From NCBI RefSeq assembly GCF_022808675.1, contig NZ_JAKZKV010000015.1, positions 34,203 to 98,202 of the forward strand: a DNA stretch of 64,000 nucleotides, written 5' to 3'. Every line of letters starts with the position of its first letter. Within the stretch, counting starts at the first letter, position 1. The notes under the pieces are model-generated. The model ran no database searches. It saw only the letters and a list, made by a program, of their open reading frames with translations, and had not been told where the DNA came from. Shown here piece by piece: positions 35,846 to 45,494 of this stretch. Made by a program: the position numbers and the translations under genes. The DNA is from Parabacteroides sp. FAFU027. Its GTDB lineage: Bacteria > Bacteroidota > Bacteroidia > Bacteroidales > UBA7332.

Positions 35846-37062
35846 CCTATATAGTTTAGGGCATTGTAATAATTTTCCTCTACGATCTATATGCCATATT
35901 TGTATCAATAAAATAAAGAGGTTTCTAATTGATAAAAAGCTGTGTATCCAAAACATCATCTCTCAAAGTTTAGATGGGATCGCCTATTTAATCTTAATAA
36001 GGATAACAATACCAAGGAGTTAGATTGGATCTATCTTCTGAAATTAGTTTTTCCCATGAAGACCTTGCTCATTCAAACAGTATATTTTCAGTATGCATAC
36101 AGTTAATATACTTTTTTTCACTCACAGCTAAGAGTATATACCGTATATATGCTTTTATATAAAGGGTGTATACAGAGTCATTTTGGATACGTGATTAAGT
36201 AATATATTACCCAAGTAGGAAGGAATGGATTATACTCACACTTTGTAGAACCGCAAAATATAATGATGAGTCAGAATCATACCCATTTAACATTGATCAG
36301 TATCAACAATAAATAATACAGAAAGGACATCTGTGACATATAATACTCCAGACAACCAACCTATAAAAGACTACTACTGATTTACAACAACATACAACTT
36401 TATTATTAAGTCTTTCCGATTGCCTTTGAGGATAATCCAATAATGATATAACTCTAAGTTATAGATTTTGAGCCTTTAAATTAAGTTTAATAAGAGTCGA
36501 TTTCCAACACTCAGATATCTGGCTTATTTACTGCAATATAAGTATTGGATTCAACATAATCATGCATTATGTGGAATCTTAAGGGTTTTGAATTCTGAAC
36601 TCTATTTGCTGGAAAATGGGGGTTAGATTCAAAATAGAGCATAACTAGTATAGAGTATTGTTGCTATTTTCCGCCAGATTTAAGTTTTAGATTCTATATA
36701 TATTTCAAGATAAAGAAAGAGTATTCAAATCCCAGATCATGGGGGGATATTTCGGTTTTTCCGAGCCAAACCACACTGGTAGAGATAATACTGATTGTTT
36801 GGAGTGATAAATACCTATCCGGTTGATTAAACTCCCTAAAGCCATTTACACAATATTGTTGTTACGAAATGTCATTTACGAATCCTTGACCTCATCATAT
36901 AAATCTAGCCCCCTACAACTATGCCAAACTCAAAAAAAAGCCCGGGAAGATTTCCCGAGCTTTGAAACCATCAAAAACACACATTAAACGAGGCATTTGA
37001 AACCGCTTCGTTTCTTTTATCAATGTAATATCACAAATACTGGTAGAACTATTAGACTTAAT
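35846..37062. other. AT-rich gene-free stretch, probable remains of the integrative element
   Basis: About 1.2 kb with no credible gene. It is richer in A and T than its surroundings and has local palindromic AT runs such as GTATATACCGTATATATGC near 36134-36152. The only clear element is the minus-strand terminator at 36937-36963. I see no transposase, second att site or RNA gene. Confidence 0.55.
36934..36966 (-). terminator. Terminator of the uronate-catabolism operon
   Basis: On the minus strand AAAGCTCGGGAAA / TTCCCGGGCTTT is followed by an eight-base T-run. It lies about 100 bases past the stop of the SGNH/alpha-beta hydrolase gene. Confidence 0.85.
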
Positions 37063-38523
37063 TCATTTCTTCAAATAACCTTGTTTCTTCAAAAAATTAT
37101 CAGTGTCAATTCTGATTTTATAGAAATCACTCGTCAAAGGTTTCGTATATGAAAATATAGGATGACCAGCGCCTTTATACAAAATCAAATCACAAGCTAC
37201 ACCACACTCCTTTAGTTTACTTTTGAAAGTTTCGGCTGTCGATACAGAAATGAGAGGATCCTTTGTTCCAAGAATAAAAAGGGTCGGAGGTACATAATTA
37301 TCAATATTATGCAACGGAGATATTTCCTGATATCTTTTTTTCAGTTCCTTTGTGCCAAAACCATCCGGGCTATTATCAATAACCGGATAATATAGAACTA
37401 AAAGATTTGGCTTATAACTACTCTTATTATCAATGCTATTTGAAAGAATACCAGTAACAGCAGCAAGATGCCCACCGGCCGAAGCTCCTGCAGCCACAAT
37501 TTTATTAGCATCCAAATTTAATTGCATAGAATGATCACGAATGTATCTTATCGCATCTCTAGCATCCTCGACACTCTCAAAAGGAGTTGTCTGATCAACC
37601 GAAGAAATCCTGTAATCTGCAGTTATTGCGACCATGCCTTTGGACGCATAATAAGCACATTCGCGATAAAACTGTAAAGGTGAACCTGTTGCCCATCCAC
37701 CACCAAAGAAATATATAATACACGGATGCTTTATCCCCTTTTTAGACGACACGGGTTTAAAAACGTGCAAGTACAAATTGCCTCTTTTTACTTGTTTGTA
37801 AGAAACTAGCTCAGGTCTATAAGTTTGTGATGCTGGAGGAAGAATTTTTTTTAGAGATTTAAACCATACACAAGCCATTCTTTTTGCCCCTTCGGGATTT
37901 GGATGTACCTTATCCGCAATGGTATATTTCTGCCAATCAAATCCTTTTGCTTGATCTACCAATATTACATTCTTGGACTTTTGGCGTTTCACCATCTTTG
38001 CAATGCCTTTATTTAAATCCTTAAGGTATGAATACTTTGGCAATTTTCCACTTGTAATAACCTGAGCTACAAGAATCCTCACATTTGGATTGATAATTTT
38101 TATTATTCTGATTATTGACTCTTGCGAAGTAATAATTCCAGCTACAGGATTTTCCGCTTCAGAGTGGTTATGTCCCGAATGGAGTAATACAATATCTGCG
38201 GGATATAATCGGTAAATACTGTCGATGTGTGCTTCCAAAAATTCCGCATTCTTGCCACTATAACCTGCATTATTTATAGCACCAATCCTGCATTTACTTG
38301 CATGAGGCCCAATAAATTCAAAATCATAACCTGCACTATAAAGCATTTCCCACAGATCATAAAGATAAGAATGAAAATTCTTGCCTCCCTCTGTTATAGA
38401 ATCACCTAAACCCAATACAGTAAATCGAGTATGTTTACTATTCTTCTCTTTAAATAATTGAATACTTGAGTTAACAGCAAATATATTCAAGACAAGTAAA
38501 ATCAATAGGAATAATTTCTTCAT
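37063..38523 (-). CDS. Secreted two-domain esterase: SGNH hydrolase plus alpha/beta hydrolase
   Basis: 486 residues with a signal peptide. The first half is an SGNH/GDSL hydrolase: GLGDSITEGG with Ser at about 42, SGHNH, and DKVHPN (Asp-x-x-His) near 210. The second half (about 245-486) is an alpha/beta hydrolase of the acetyl-xylan-esterase/feruloyl-esterase type: FFGGGW oxyanion loop, GASAGG nucleophile near 347, GTKDPL Asp and GAGHPIF His. Both triads look intact, although the loop has Phe where HGGG is usual. It probably removes ester groups from a polysaccharide. It is the last gene of the operon with uxuA. Confidence 0.87.
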   Translation of the reverse strand: MKKLFLLILLVLNIFAVNSSIQLFKEKNSKHTRFTVLGLGDSITEGGKNFHSYLYDLWEMLYSAGYDFEFIGPHASKCRIGAINNAGYSGKNAEFLEAHIDSIYRLYPADIVLLHSGHNHSEAENPVAGIITSQESIIRIIKIINPNVRILVAQVITSGKLPKYSYLKDLNKGIAKMVKRQKSKNVILVDQAKGFDWQKYTIADKVHPNPEGAKRMACVWFKSLKKILPPASQTYRPELVSYKQVKRGNLYLHVFKPVSSKKGIKHPCIIYFFGGGWATGSPLQFYRECAYYASKGMVAITADYRISSVDQTTPFESVEDARDAIRYIRDHSMQLNLDANKIVAAGASAGGHLAAVTGILSNSIDNKSSYKPNLLVLYYPVIDNSPDGFGTKELKKRYQEISPLHNIDNYVPPTLFILGTKDPLISVSTAETFKSKLKECGVACDLILYKGAGHPIFSYTKPLTSDFYKIRIDTDNFLKKQGYLKK

Positions 38524-38542
38524 ATCTTCAAAATAAACAGCA

Positions 38543-39721
38543 CTATAAAAAAAGAATAATACTTTTCGCTATTCCCATTTCCAATCCTCTTAATTCTGCC
38601 AAACCACGGAGACGTCCAATACAGGAATAACCCGGATTAGTTTTCTTCTTCAGGTCATCGATCATCTGGTGACCATGGTCTGGACGCATCGGAATCGATT
38701 CACCCCGACGTTGTTGCAGTTCAAGAAACGCCTTCATTACACCATACATATCCACATCACCTTCAAGGTGGTTATCTTCGTAAAAATTACCTTCTTTGTC
38801 ACGTTTCGTACTGCGGAAGTGAACGAAGTTGATACGTTCGCCAAATTCAGTCATCATGGCAGCCAGTTCATTATCGCTACGAACACCGAAAGAACCGGTA
38901 CACAGGCAAAGGCCATTCGATTCATTAGGCACTGCTGCGATAAGGTCACGGACATCCTGCGCCGTACTCAGAATGCGAGGCAAACCAAGGATAGTATAAG
39001 GAGGATCATCTGGATGGATAACCAGTTTAACTCCCGCCTCATCAGCGACAGGGGCTATTTCACTAAGGAAGTAGATCAGGTTGGAGCGTAATTTCTCAGC
39101 ATCGATATTTTGGTAACGATCCAATGCTTCCTGGAACTGAGCTACGGTAAAGCTCTCTTCCGAGCCCGGAAGTCCGGCGATCATATTGCGGGTAAGCAAC
39201 ACTTTATCGGCATCACTCATTTCTGCAAGACGGGCTTTTGCTTTTACAATCTCAGCTTCAGTATAATCTTTTTCAGCTCCCGGACGTTTCAGGATGAAAA
39301 GGTCAAAAGCCACGAAAGCCGCACGTTCAAATCGAAGAGCTTTGGAACCATCTGGCATAGTATATGCCAAGTCAGTACGTGTCCAGTCAAGCACGGGCAT
39401 AAAATTGTAAGTCACGATGTAGATACCACATTGAGCCAGGTTGCGAAGACTTTGCTTGTAGTTTTCGATGTATATCCTGAAATCACCGGTTTGGGTTTTA
39501 ATGTGTTCGTGAACAGGAACGCTCTCTACAACAGACCAAATAAGACCTGCTTCTGCTATCAGCTCTTTGCGTTTTTGAATTTCCTCAACTGGCCACATCT
39601 CTCCGTTGGGAATATGGTGCAATGCGTTTACCACATCGGTAGCCCCGGCCTGACGAATATCGCTCAGACTTACGGGGTCATTAGGTCCATACCATCGCCA
39701 GGATTGTTTACATAAAATCAT
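38543..39721 (-). CDS. uxuA: Mannonate dehydratase UxuA
   Basis: Dehydrates D-mannonate to 2-keto-3-deoxy-D-gluconate, using Mn2+ or Fe2+ in a TIM barrel in the cytosol. 392 residues, the normal length. Blocks are [73 protein letters not shown] and MRPDHGHQM, which include the metal-binding His and Cys residues. It lies 19 bases upstream of the esterase gene and about 86 downstream of the SDR gene. Together with the SDR it forms the lower glucuronate branch. Confidence 0.96.
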   Translation of the reverse strand: MILCKQSWRWYGPNDPVSLSDIRQAGATDVVNALHHIPNGEMWPVEEIQKRKELIAEAGLIWSVVESVPVHEHIKTQTGDFRIYIENYKQSLRNLAQCGIYIVTYNFMPVLDWTRTDLAYTMPDGSKALRFERAAFVAFDLFILKRPGAEKDYTEAEIVKAKARLAEMSDADKVLLTRNMIAGLPGSEESFTVAQFQEALDRYQNIDAEKLRSNLIYFLSEIAPVADEAGVKLVIHPDDPPYTILGLPRILSTAQDVRDLIAAVPNESNGLCLCTGSFGVRSDNELAAMMTEFGERINFVHFRSTKRDKEGNFYEDNHLEGDVDMYGVMKAFLELQQRRGESIPMRPDHGHQMIDDLKKKTNPGYSCIGRLRGLAELRGLEMGIAKSIILFL

Positions 39722-39807
39722 ACGAATGATAAATAGGCCTCATCCCGACTCTAAGGAATAAGAATATCAGGAGTGTGGCGTTATTAGTAGTTAGTAGTTA
39801 GTAGTAA

Positions 39808-40620
39808 TTAAATTGAAAATGCATCAAAGCCGCCATCAATAACGGTCAGTGTTCCTGTTACAAATTTCGAGGCATCACTGGCAAGCCATTGCATCGTACC
39901 CAGAAGTTCTTCGGGTTCACCAAATCGTCCGAAAGGCGTATGCGCAATAATCTGTTTGCCTCGTTCAGTATAAGTACCATCAGGATTTGTCAACAATGTG
40001 CGGTTTTGCTCGGTAATAAAGAAACCTGGAGCTATGGCATTCACGCGCAATCCAGTACCAAATTTTATTGCTAACTCTCCCGCCATATATTTGGTAAAAT
40101 TGGTAACGGCAGCTTTGGCTGTACCGTATCCGCATACCCGAGTTAGAGGGCGGATAGCTGATTCAGATGAAATATTGATTATAACTCCCTCTTTTTGAGC
40201 TGCCATCGCTTTTGAAAAAATCATAGTAGGAAGTATTGTTCCAAACAGATTCAAATCAATCACTGTCTTAAACGCATTCATATCCAGGTCAAAAAAAGTT
40301 TTATCCGGTGTTATAGTAGCACCTGGCATATTACCACCTGCTCCGTTTATCAGAACATCAATACGCCCATATTTACTCATGATTGAATTATAATTCGACA
40401 GCAAAACTTCCTTGTTTAACACATCAGTTTGGATGAAAGTAGCTTCATATCCTTTTGCTTTTACATTGGTAACTAAGGCTTCACCTGCTTCTACATTACG
40501 GTCCAGTATTACCACCCGAGCCCCTTCCTGAGCAAAATGATTTACCATGACAGTCCCTAAGACACCCGAACCTCCGGTGATTAGAATAACTTTGTCTTTT
40601 ACACTAAATAAGTTCTTCAT
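39808..40620 (-). CDS. SDR oxidoreductase, probable D-mannonate oxidoreductase (fructuronate reductase)
   Basis: 270 residues, classical short-chain dehydrogenase. The NAD(P) motif is ITGGSGVLGTVM (residues 14-25), with NGAGG and the catalytic Ser in ISSESA and Tyr-Lys in YGTAK. The C-terminal part has APGFF and a C-terminal GGFDAFSI. Its position next to uxuA, as in other Bacteroidales, suggests reduction of D-fructuronate to D-mannonate, replacing the unrelated UxuB. Specificity is inferred from context only. Confidence 0.85.
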   Translation of the reverse strand: MKNLFSVKDKVILITGGSGVLGTVMVNHFAQEGARVVILDRNVEAGEALVTNVKAKGYEATFIQTDVLNKEVLLSNYNSIMSKYGRIDVLINGAGGNMPGATITPDKTFFDLDMNAFKTVIDLNLFGTILPTMIFSKAMAAQKEGVIINISSESAIRPLTRVCGYGTAKAAVTNFTKYMAGELAIKFGTGLRVNAIAPGFFITEQNRTLLTNPDGTYTERGKQIIAHTPFGRFGEPEELLGTMQWLASDASKFVTGTLTVIDGGFDAFSI

Positions 40621-40649
40621 TTTATTACTATTTCGTTTTCAAGAATAAA

Positions 40650-41807
40650 TCAGCGTGTCAATTTATTAGGTATTTCAACCTTAGACAATTTAAGAATTTC
40701 AGAACCAGCCATTAAAAATGCGCCACTACCATATTCCTGATTGTCTTCAGCTTTTACATTTTCTGGTTTATCTCCGATTTGCTGAACAAATCTCAGTTTG
40801 CCATTTGAGGCAACTGCCTCTACCAATGCTTTCCAGGCTTTCTTTAGTTTTGGAGTATAAATAGTTTTATCCAATAAGCCATTATTAATCCCCCAAGCCA
40901 TTGCAAACGTAAAAAAAGCGCTACCACTAGTCTCTTTGACAGGAACTTCCTCCGGATCCAGAAGGCTAGCTCTCCATAATCCATCGGGCTGCTGTAATGA
41001 CGCTACTTTTATCATAATCTCTCTGTAATGATCCTCGTACTTTTTGTATTCAGAATGTTTTTTTGGCATTATCGATAATATTTGCACCAAACCGCCTAGA
41101 ACCCAAGCGTTCCCTCTCGACCAGAAAGTTTTCTTGTCTCTTTTGGTTAATGTCTTGAAATAGCGACTATCTCTATAGTAGAGACTATCACCTTTACTAT
41201 AGAGATAGTCAGAGGTGTCCCAATACATTTGATCAAGGTATCTGTAATATTTATCATCACCCGTCAAATTTCCTAATCGAACCAATACCGGTGGCTCCAT
41301 AAACAGAGCATCACACCACCACCATTCTTTACGCCCCTGTTTTGGAGCTGCAATAAGGCTATCAATTGAGGTCTTAATTCCGGACATCATTATAGAAGAT
41401 TTCAAAGTGGCATAAGCGTCTAAATACGCCTGACCACAAGCCAGATCATCAGCGTGCCTATATTTGGGACCTCGTTTCCACCCCGATGCATCGCCCCAAC
41501 GTTTGGTTTGATTCACATACATAGTATCTCCTGTTGAACGATAGGCATACATAATCCCAGAATAAAAAACGGATCTAGCCCATTGCTCTTTAAAATCATT
41601 AATTAATACCGGATTATTAATTTGCCAGTGAAACACATCCTTCATTAGATTTTTAATATAGGACTTGTTGTAAATATCACGAGAACCAATCTTTCTGGCG
41701 CCCAAATTTGAAGAAGTATCTGCTAATAAAGATATCGTTGTTTTTTGCGCATAGAATTTTGTATTAAGGTTGAACAAAATAACAACCACACAAAATAACT
41801 TTTTCAT
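40650..41807 (-). CDS. GH88/GH105 unsaturated uronyl hydrolase
   Basis: 385 residues from ATG 41807, with signal peptide (MKKLFCVVVILFNL..FYAQ); an ATG 15 bases upstream is an alternative. The fold is an alpha6/alpha6 barrel. Catalytic-type Asp residues lie in RHADDLACGQAY and WWWCDALFMEPPV, with FWSRGNAWVLGG and QQPDGLWRASL as other family blocks. It removes unsaturated glucuronyl or galacturonyl residues left by polysaccharide lyases. The WWCDALFM form is commoner in GH105. It is the first gene of the operon with the SDR and uxuA. No lyase is in the window. Confidence 0.88.
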   Translation of the reverse strand: MKKLFCVVVILFNLNTKFYAQKTTISLLADTSSNLGARKIGSRDIYNKSYIKNLMKDVFHWQINNPVLINDFKEQWARSVFYSGIMYAYRSTGDTMYVNQTKRWGDASGWKRGPKYRHADDLACGQAYLDAYATLKSSIMMSGIKTSIDSLIAAPKQGRKEWWWCDALFMEPPVLVRLGNLTGDDKYYRYLDQMYWDTSDYLYSKGDSLYYRDSRYFKTLTKRDKKTFWSRGNAWVLGGLVQILSIMPKKHSEYKKYEDHYREIMIKVASLQQPDGLWRASLLDPEEVPVKETSGSAFFTFAMAWGINNGLLDKTIYTPKLKKAWKALVEAVASNGKLRFVQQIGDKPENVKAEDNQEYGSGAFLMAGSEILKLSKVEIPNKLTR

Positions 41808-41822
41808 GTTGAACTGAATCAT

Positions 41823-42224
41823 ACGACTAATTTTATCAATGAAATCAATAGGTTATAATAAAGGAAAGCCTTCTGCTAAAAAATCAGTTTGCCCCCGTTA
41901 TACGGGAGCAAACTTAAACCTCAAAAAAACAATAAATACCAATTTTCATATATTCAAAACCAAAATGACCATGAAGACATTGGCTAACACAGTTTATATT
42001 TTATCCAAACAAAACTATTTATAGGTAATATCCCCGAAGGGAACAAAACACTCAAAATATAGCTCAAAATATTCGATTTTAAATTAGGATTAAGCTATTC
42101 TCCACTGCACTTTATTACTCTAACAACTTTCAAACGAGCATATTTTTATTTACATTTGCATGTATTACATACAATGCCCTTTTGCTTAAAGGAATAATCA
42201 AAATTGTGCGATCGAGAATAACAG
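41823..42224. other. Divergent promoter region between uronate operon and sigma gene
   Basis: About 400 bases. It holds the -7 box of the sigma gene (42151-42158), a minus-strand TAAGTTTG (41909-41916), and a hairpin GTTTGC-CCCCGT / ACGGG-AGCAAAC at about 41888-41913. No gene seen. Confidence 0.5.
42151..42158 (+). promoter_or_regulatory. -7 box TACATTTG for the first ECF sigma gene
   Basis: TACATTTG followed by CATG, about 100 bases before the ATG at 42258. A -33 TTTG is not exact; TTTC at 42128-42131 is at a suitable distance. Confidence 0.5.
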
Positions 42225-42257
42225 ATGTTTCTCACTTACCTTGAATACCGGAAAACA

Positions 42258-42818
42258 ATGCAAAAACCAGACGATAGTTTATTGATAGCCCAATTGAAAG
42301 ATGGCAATAAATATGCCTTTGAAAAACTGTATGAAAAATATAGTGGAAAGTTATACAATTCAATATCCTTACTTTTATATAATAAGAATACAGCTAAAGA
42401 TATTACTCAAAATTGCTTCTTACTAATATGGGAAAAACGTATTTCATTAGATCCTGACAAAAGCTTTCCTTCATACTTGTACACAATTGCACGAAACCTT
42501 GTATACAAAGAAACAGAACGACAAGTTTTGAATAATAAATTCGTGGAATCAACTATTCATAGTGCGGAAATATTTGAGGATAATACTATTGAAGATCTCA
42601 ACAACACTTACATTGAAAGTTATCTGAAGAAACTTGTAAATGAGCTTTCACCGGTTCCCAAAGAGATATTCCTGCTGAAGCAAGAAAAAGAGCTTTCAAC
42701 GAAAGAGATTGCATCAAAAATGGACCTTACAGAAAGATCAGTCGAAGCTCATTTATATCGTACCATGAAATTTCTGAAAGAAAAACTAAGAGACTATATG
42801 TCGATATTTCTCATCTAA
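42258..42818 (+). CDS. ECF-type RNA polymerase sigma factor, copy 1
   Basis: 187 residues. Region 2 (about 20-95) includes FEKLYEKYSGKLYNSI, AKDITQNCFLLIWEKR and YLYTIARNLVYKETER. Region 4 (about 125-180) has LSTKEIASKMDLTERSVEAHLYR, the -35-binding helix-turn-helix. An ATG 33 bases upstream is also in frame, but alignment with the paralogue at 44046 supports 42258. It is followed by fecR after about 75 bases, the classical sigma/anti-sigma arrangement. It should be held by FecR and released on an outer-membrane signal. Confidence 0.93.
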   Translation: MQKPDDSLLIAQLKDGNKYAFEKLYEKYSGKLYNSISLLLYNKNTAKDITQNCFLLIWEKRISLDPDKSFPSYLYTIARNLVYKETERQVLNNKFVESTIHSAEIFEDNTIEDLNNTYIESYLKKLVNELSPVPKEIFLLKQEKELSTKEIASKMDLTERSVEAHLYRTMKFLKEKLRDYMSIFLI

Positions 42819-42892
42819 CACAACTTACAATAGATGTTAAACATCAGTTTTATTTGAGTACATCAAAGCGTTTAAAGATATACAATATAGAA

Positions 42893-43891
42893 ATGGACAA
42901 AAAATATTACATAGAACTATTGGATCGCTTCTATCAGGGGCTTACTTCTGAGGAAGAAAATAAGATTCTTAAAGACTGGATGAAAAGTCAGAACTCCCGA
43001 GAGGATTTCTACGCATATTATCAGCAGTGCTGGCATCTTGCACCCAACGAAATGGATAAAGAGACTCAGGACGGGATGCTTACTGATATCTTATTAAAGA
43101 TTGACGAATCCAGCGAAAATAGTGTAGATGAGTCGGTTAAACAATCAATCTTTAAACGGATATTTCTACGCTACGTTGCAGCTGCCTGTATTGTACTAGC
43201 CTTTGGGCTCGGAGCCTACTTTTTGGGGTATAAACAGACAAATTCGGGAACTGGTATAGTGGCAATGTCTGTAAATATTGGGCAAAAGGCAGATATTACC
43301 CTTGCTGACGGCACGCATGTGTATGTTAATTCTGATTCCAGGATTTCATACGACAATTCTTTCAATAAAAAAGAACGGGTAATAACTCTAGAAGGCGAAG
43401 CCTACTTTGACGTTGCTAAGGACAAAAAAAGGCCGTTTATAGTGAAAGCTCACGGTATTGATGTACAGGCTTTGGGAACAAGCTTTAATGTAAAAGCTCA
43501 TTCGAACGACAAAACAGTTTCAGTAATCCTGATTGAAGGAAAAGTCAGGGTAAAAGACGACAAGCAAGACAGAACCTTGAATCCTAATGAAAGGCTAGAG
43601 TATAATCTTGCAAAAAAGGAATTTAAGAAGAGCGAGTTAAAGCCTAATTCCAATGAACTGTTGTGGCGAAGCAACGAGTTGGCATTTTATGGTGAGTCTT
43701 TTGAGGAAATATGCAATAATCTGACTCGAATGTATAACTGCAAGTTTATATTCAAGACAGAATCATCGAAGCATTTCACCTATAACGGAATCATAAAAAA
43801 TAATAGTCTTGAAAATGTCCTGGACTTTATTTGCCAGTCAGCATCGATAAAATATGAAAAGAGAGCTGATAATACGATTATCGTTTATTGA
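42893..43891 (+). CDS. FecR-family anti-sigma factor
   Basis: 332 residues from the ATG at 42893. The N-terminal cytosolic part (about 1-85) contains LLDRFYQGLTSEEENK, binding the sigma factor. One membrane helix follows (about 88-110, YVAAACIVLAFGLGAYFLG). The periplasmic FecR domain (about 120-215) shows ITLADGTHVYVNSDSRI and GEAYFDVAKD. The C-terminal STN-like DUF4974 domain (about 255-332) would contact a TonB receptor. The usual partner is a SusC-type receptor with an N-terminal STN extension; both SusC proteins here lack one. Confidence 0.93.
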   Translation: MDKKYYIELLDRFYQGLTSEEENKILKDWMKSQNSREDFYAYYQQCWHLAPNEMDKETQDGMLTDILLKIDESSENSVDESVKQSIFKRIFLRYVAAACIVLAFGLGAYFLGYKQTNSGTGIVAMSVNIGQKADITLADGTHVYVNSDSRISYDNSFNKKERVITLEGEAYFDVAKDKKRPFIVKAHGIDVQALGTSFNVKAHSNDKTVSVILIEGKVRVKDDKQDRTLNPNERLEYNLAKKEFKKSELKPNSNELLWRSNELAFYGESFEEICNNLTRMYNCKFIFKTESSKHFTYNGIIKNNSLENVLDFICQSASIKYEKRADNTIIVY

Positions 43892-43960
43892 TTATATCAA
43901 CAAATGATAATGGATGGAAGCCTGATATTAATAGAATCTCATATTCCGGAGCAATGAACT

Positions 43961-43999
43961 TATTTACCTCAGTGCTATTTGAGGTAAATATTTTTTTGA
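43961..43999 (+). terminator. Terminator between fecR and the second sigma gene
   Basis: ATTTACCTCA pairs with TGAGGTAAAT across GTGCTATT, followed by ATTTTTTT. It separates the two sigma genes into different transcripts, about 50 bases before the second ATG. Confidence 0.75.
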
Positions 44000-44045
44000 A
44001 GAATATTAATCCTGAATACCTTAAATCTTTGCACAATAATAGAAG

Positions 44046-44612
44046 ATGTTACAATACGACGAAAGATTATTGGTCACTCAATTGAAAGAAGGTAACAAAT
44101 CTGCTTTTGAAAAACTTTACCAGAAGTATAGTGCGAAACTGTACAATTCAATATCGTTACTACTTCACAATAAAAGTATTGCCAAAGATATTACCCAAAA
44201 CTGCTTCTTGATTGTGTGGGAAAAGCGCAATCTGTTGAACCCAGACAAAAGCTTTCCAGCTTATTTATACACCATTGCACGGAATTTAGTATATAAAGAG
44301 ACTGAAAGGCAGGTTTTAAACACTAAGTTTATCGAAACGAGCCTTAACCATCTTGAAACGTTTGAAGATAATACGATAGAAAATCTGAATAATACATATC
44401 TGGAAGAATATCTGAATAATTTAGTAAATGAATTACCATGCACTCCTCAGAAAATATTCATTCTTAAAAAAGATAATGAACTTACAAATAAAGAAATAGC
44501 GACTCAACTTGAAATTACAGAAAGGGCAGTCGAAGCTCATCTTTATCGAACAACCAAACATCTGAAAGAGAAACTCAAGTATTTTATGATGAATATTTTT
44601 CTATTTATGTGA
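44046..44612 (+). CDS. ECF-type RNA polymerase sigma factor, copy 2
   Basis: 188 residues, clearly a paralogue of the sigma factor at 42258. The same sequence blocks are present throughout, such as YSAKLYNSISLLLHNK, AKDITQNCFLIVWEKR, SFPAYLYTIARNLVYKE, DNTIENLNNTYLEEYL and RAVEAHLYR. Regions 2 and 4 are intact. It lacks its own FecR; the next gene is an SGNH hydrolase 60 bases on. Either it shares the upstream FecR or it is unrestrained. A terminator upstream implies separate transcription. Confidence 0.92.
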   Translation: MLQYDERLLVTQLKEGNKSAFEKLYQKYSAKLYNSISLLLHNKSIAKDITQNCFLIVWEKRNLLNPDKSFPAYLYTIARNLVYKETERQVLNTKFIETSLNHLETFEDNTIENLNNTYLEEYLNNLVNELPCTPQKIFILKKDNELTNKEIATQLEITERAVEAHLYRTTKHLKEKLKYFMMNIFLFM

Positions 44613-44672
44613 CTTGATTCTCCTATCTAAAATTACATATATATCCAATTCTCAAATTAGTTTTTCCAGACA

Positions 44673-45323
44673 ATGAAATTCTATGTAAATCTTACCTCCA
44701 GAAGAAAAGCCTTTTTCATAGGTGTGTTTATCTTCTCTTCATTAAATCTTTTTGCTCAAATCAAGGTTGCGTGCATCGGCAATAGTATTACGGCTGGAGC
44801 AGGATTAAAGAAAGAACAAGCATATCCAGCTCAGATGCAAGCCATTCTTGGTGACAAATATGTCGTTCGCAATTTCGGTGTAAGTGGCCGTACACTTTTA
44901 AGTAAAGGGGACAACCCATATATTAAAGAAAACGCCTATAAAGATGCTTTAAGCTGGCTGCCGGGTATTGTTATCATAAAACTAGGAACGAATGATTCCA
45001 AGCCTCAGAACTGGAAATATAAAGAGGAATTTACACCTGAATATATTGCTCTTGTAAATTCATTTAAAGACTTGCCTTCTCATCCCCAAATATATGTTTG
45101 TTATCCTCTCCCGGCGTTTCAACATAAATATAATATTAATGATAGCATTATCACTAACGATATAATACCAATGGTGAAGATTGTAGCTAAAAAAACAAAA
45201 TCCAGAATTATAAATCTAAATAGAGCATTTAGAGGTAAAATCGATTTGTTATACGATGGTATTCATCCTACTGCTGAAGGTGATAAATTGTTAGCTAAGA
45301 TAATTGCTAAAACAATCAAATAA
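44673..45323 (+). CDS. Secreted SGNH/GDSL hydrolase (esterase)
   Basis: 216 residues with signal peptide (about 1-29, SSLNLFAQ). All four SGNH blocks are visible: IGNSITAGAG (Ser, block I; Asn in place of the GDS Asp), NFGVSGRTLL (Gly), KLGTNDSK (Asn) and DGIHPTAEG (Asp-x-x-His). It resembles sialate-O-acetylesterase-like and carbohydrate esterase family members. In this locus it probably removes acetyl or other esters from the target glycan. It lies behind the second sigma gene and ends at a terminator. Confidence 0.9.
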   Translation: MKFYVNLTSRRKAFFIGVFIFSSLNLFAQIKVACIGNSITAGAGLKKEQAYPAQMQAILGDKYVVRNFGVSGRTLLSKGDNPYIKENAYKDALSWLPGIVIIKLGTNDSKPQNWKYKEEFTPEYIALVNSFKDLPSHPQIYVCYPLPAFQHKYNINDSIITNDIIPMVKIVAKKTKSRIINLNRAFRGKIDLLYDGIHPTAEGDKLLAKIIAKTIK

Positions 45324-45427
45324 ATATACAACAAGACTCTGCTCCCAATAATAACAGAAAGAATAAGAAGAACCATCAGCACTCAGGTTGTAATATAAGC
45401 TTGCAGGCTATTTTTTAAGTTTATATA

Positions 45428-45463
45428 TGACAGAGAGGATTCTTGAAATCCTCTCTGTTTTCA
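45428..45463 (+). terminator. Terminator after the SGNH hydrolase gene
   Basis: CAGAGAGGAT (45431-45440) pairs with ATCCTCTCTG (45448-45457), followed by TTTTCATTT. Confidence 0.75.
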
Positions 45464-45494
45464 TTTAATACACCTACTTCAACCAACAACATTT

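Noticed and set aside
35829..36023. 64-residue frame after the truncated integrase, tested as remnant of the catalytic domain
   Set aside because: No Arg, His-x-x-Arg or Tyr motif of tyrosine recombinases is recognisable.
41839..42024. 61-residue open frame upstream of the first sigma gene
   Set aside because: Lies in the divergent promoter region, low complexity, no support.
43888..44085. 65-residue open frame between fecR and the second sigma gene
   Set aside because: It runs through a terminator hairpin and overlaps the sigma start; no family.
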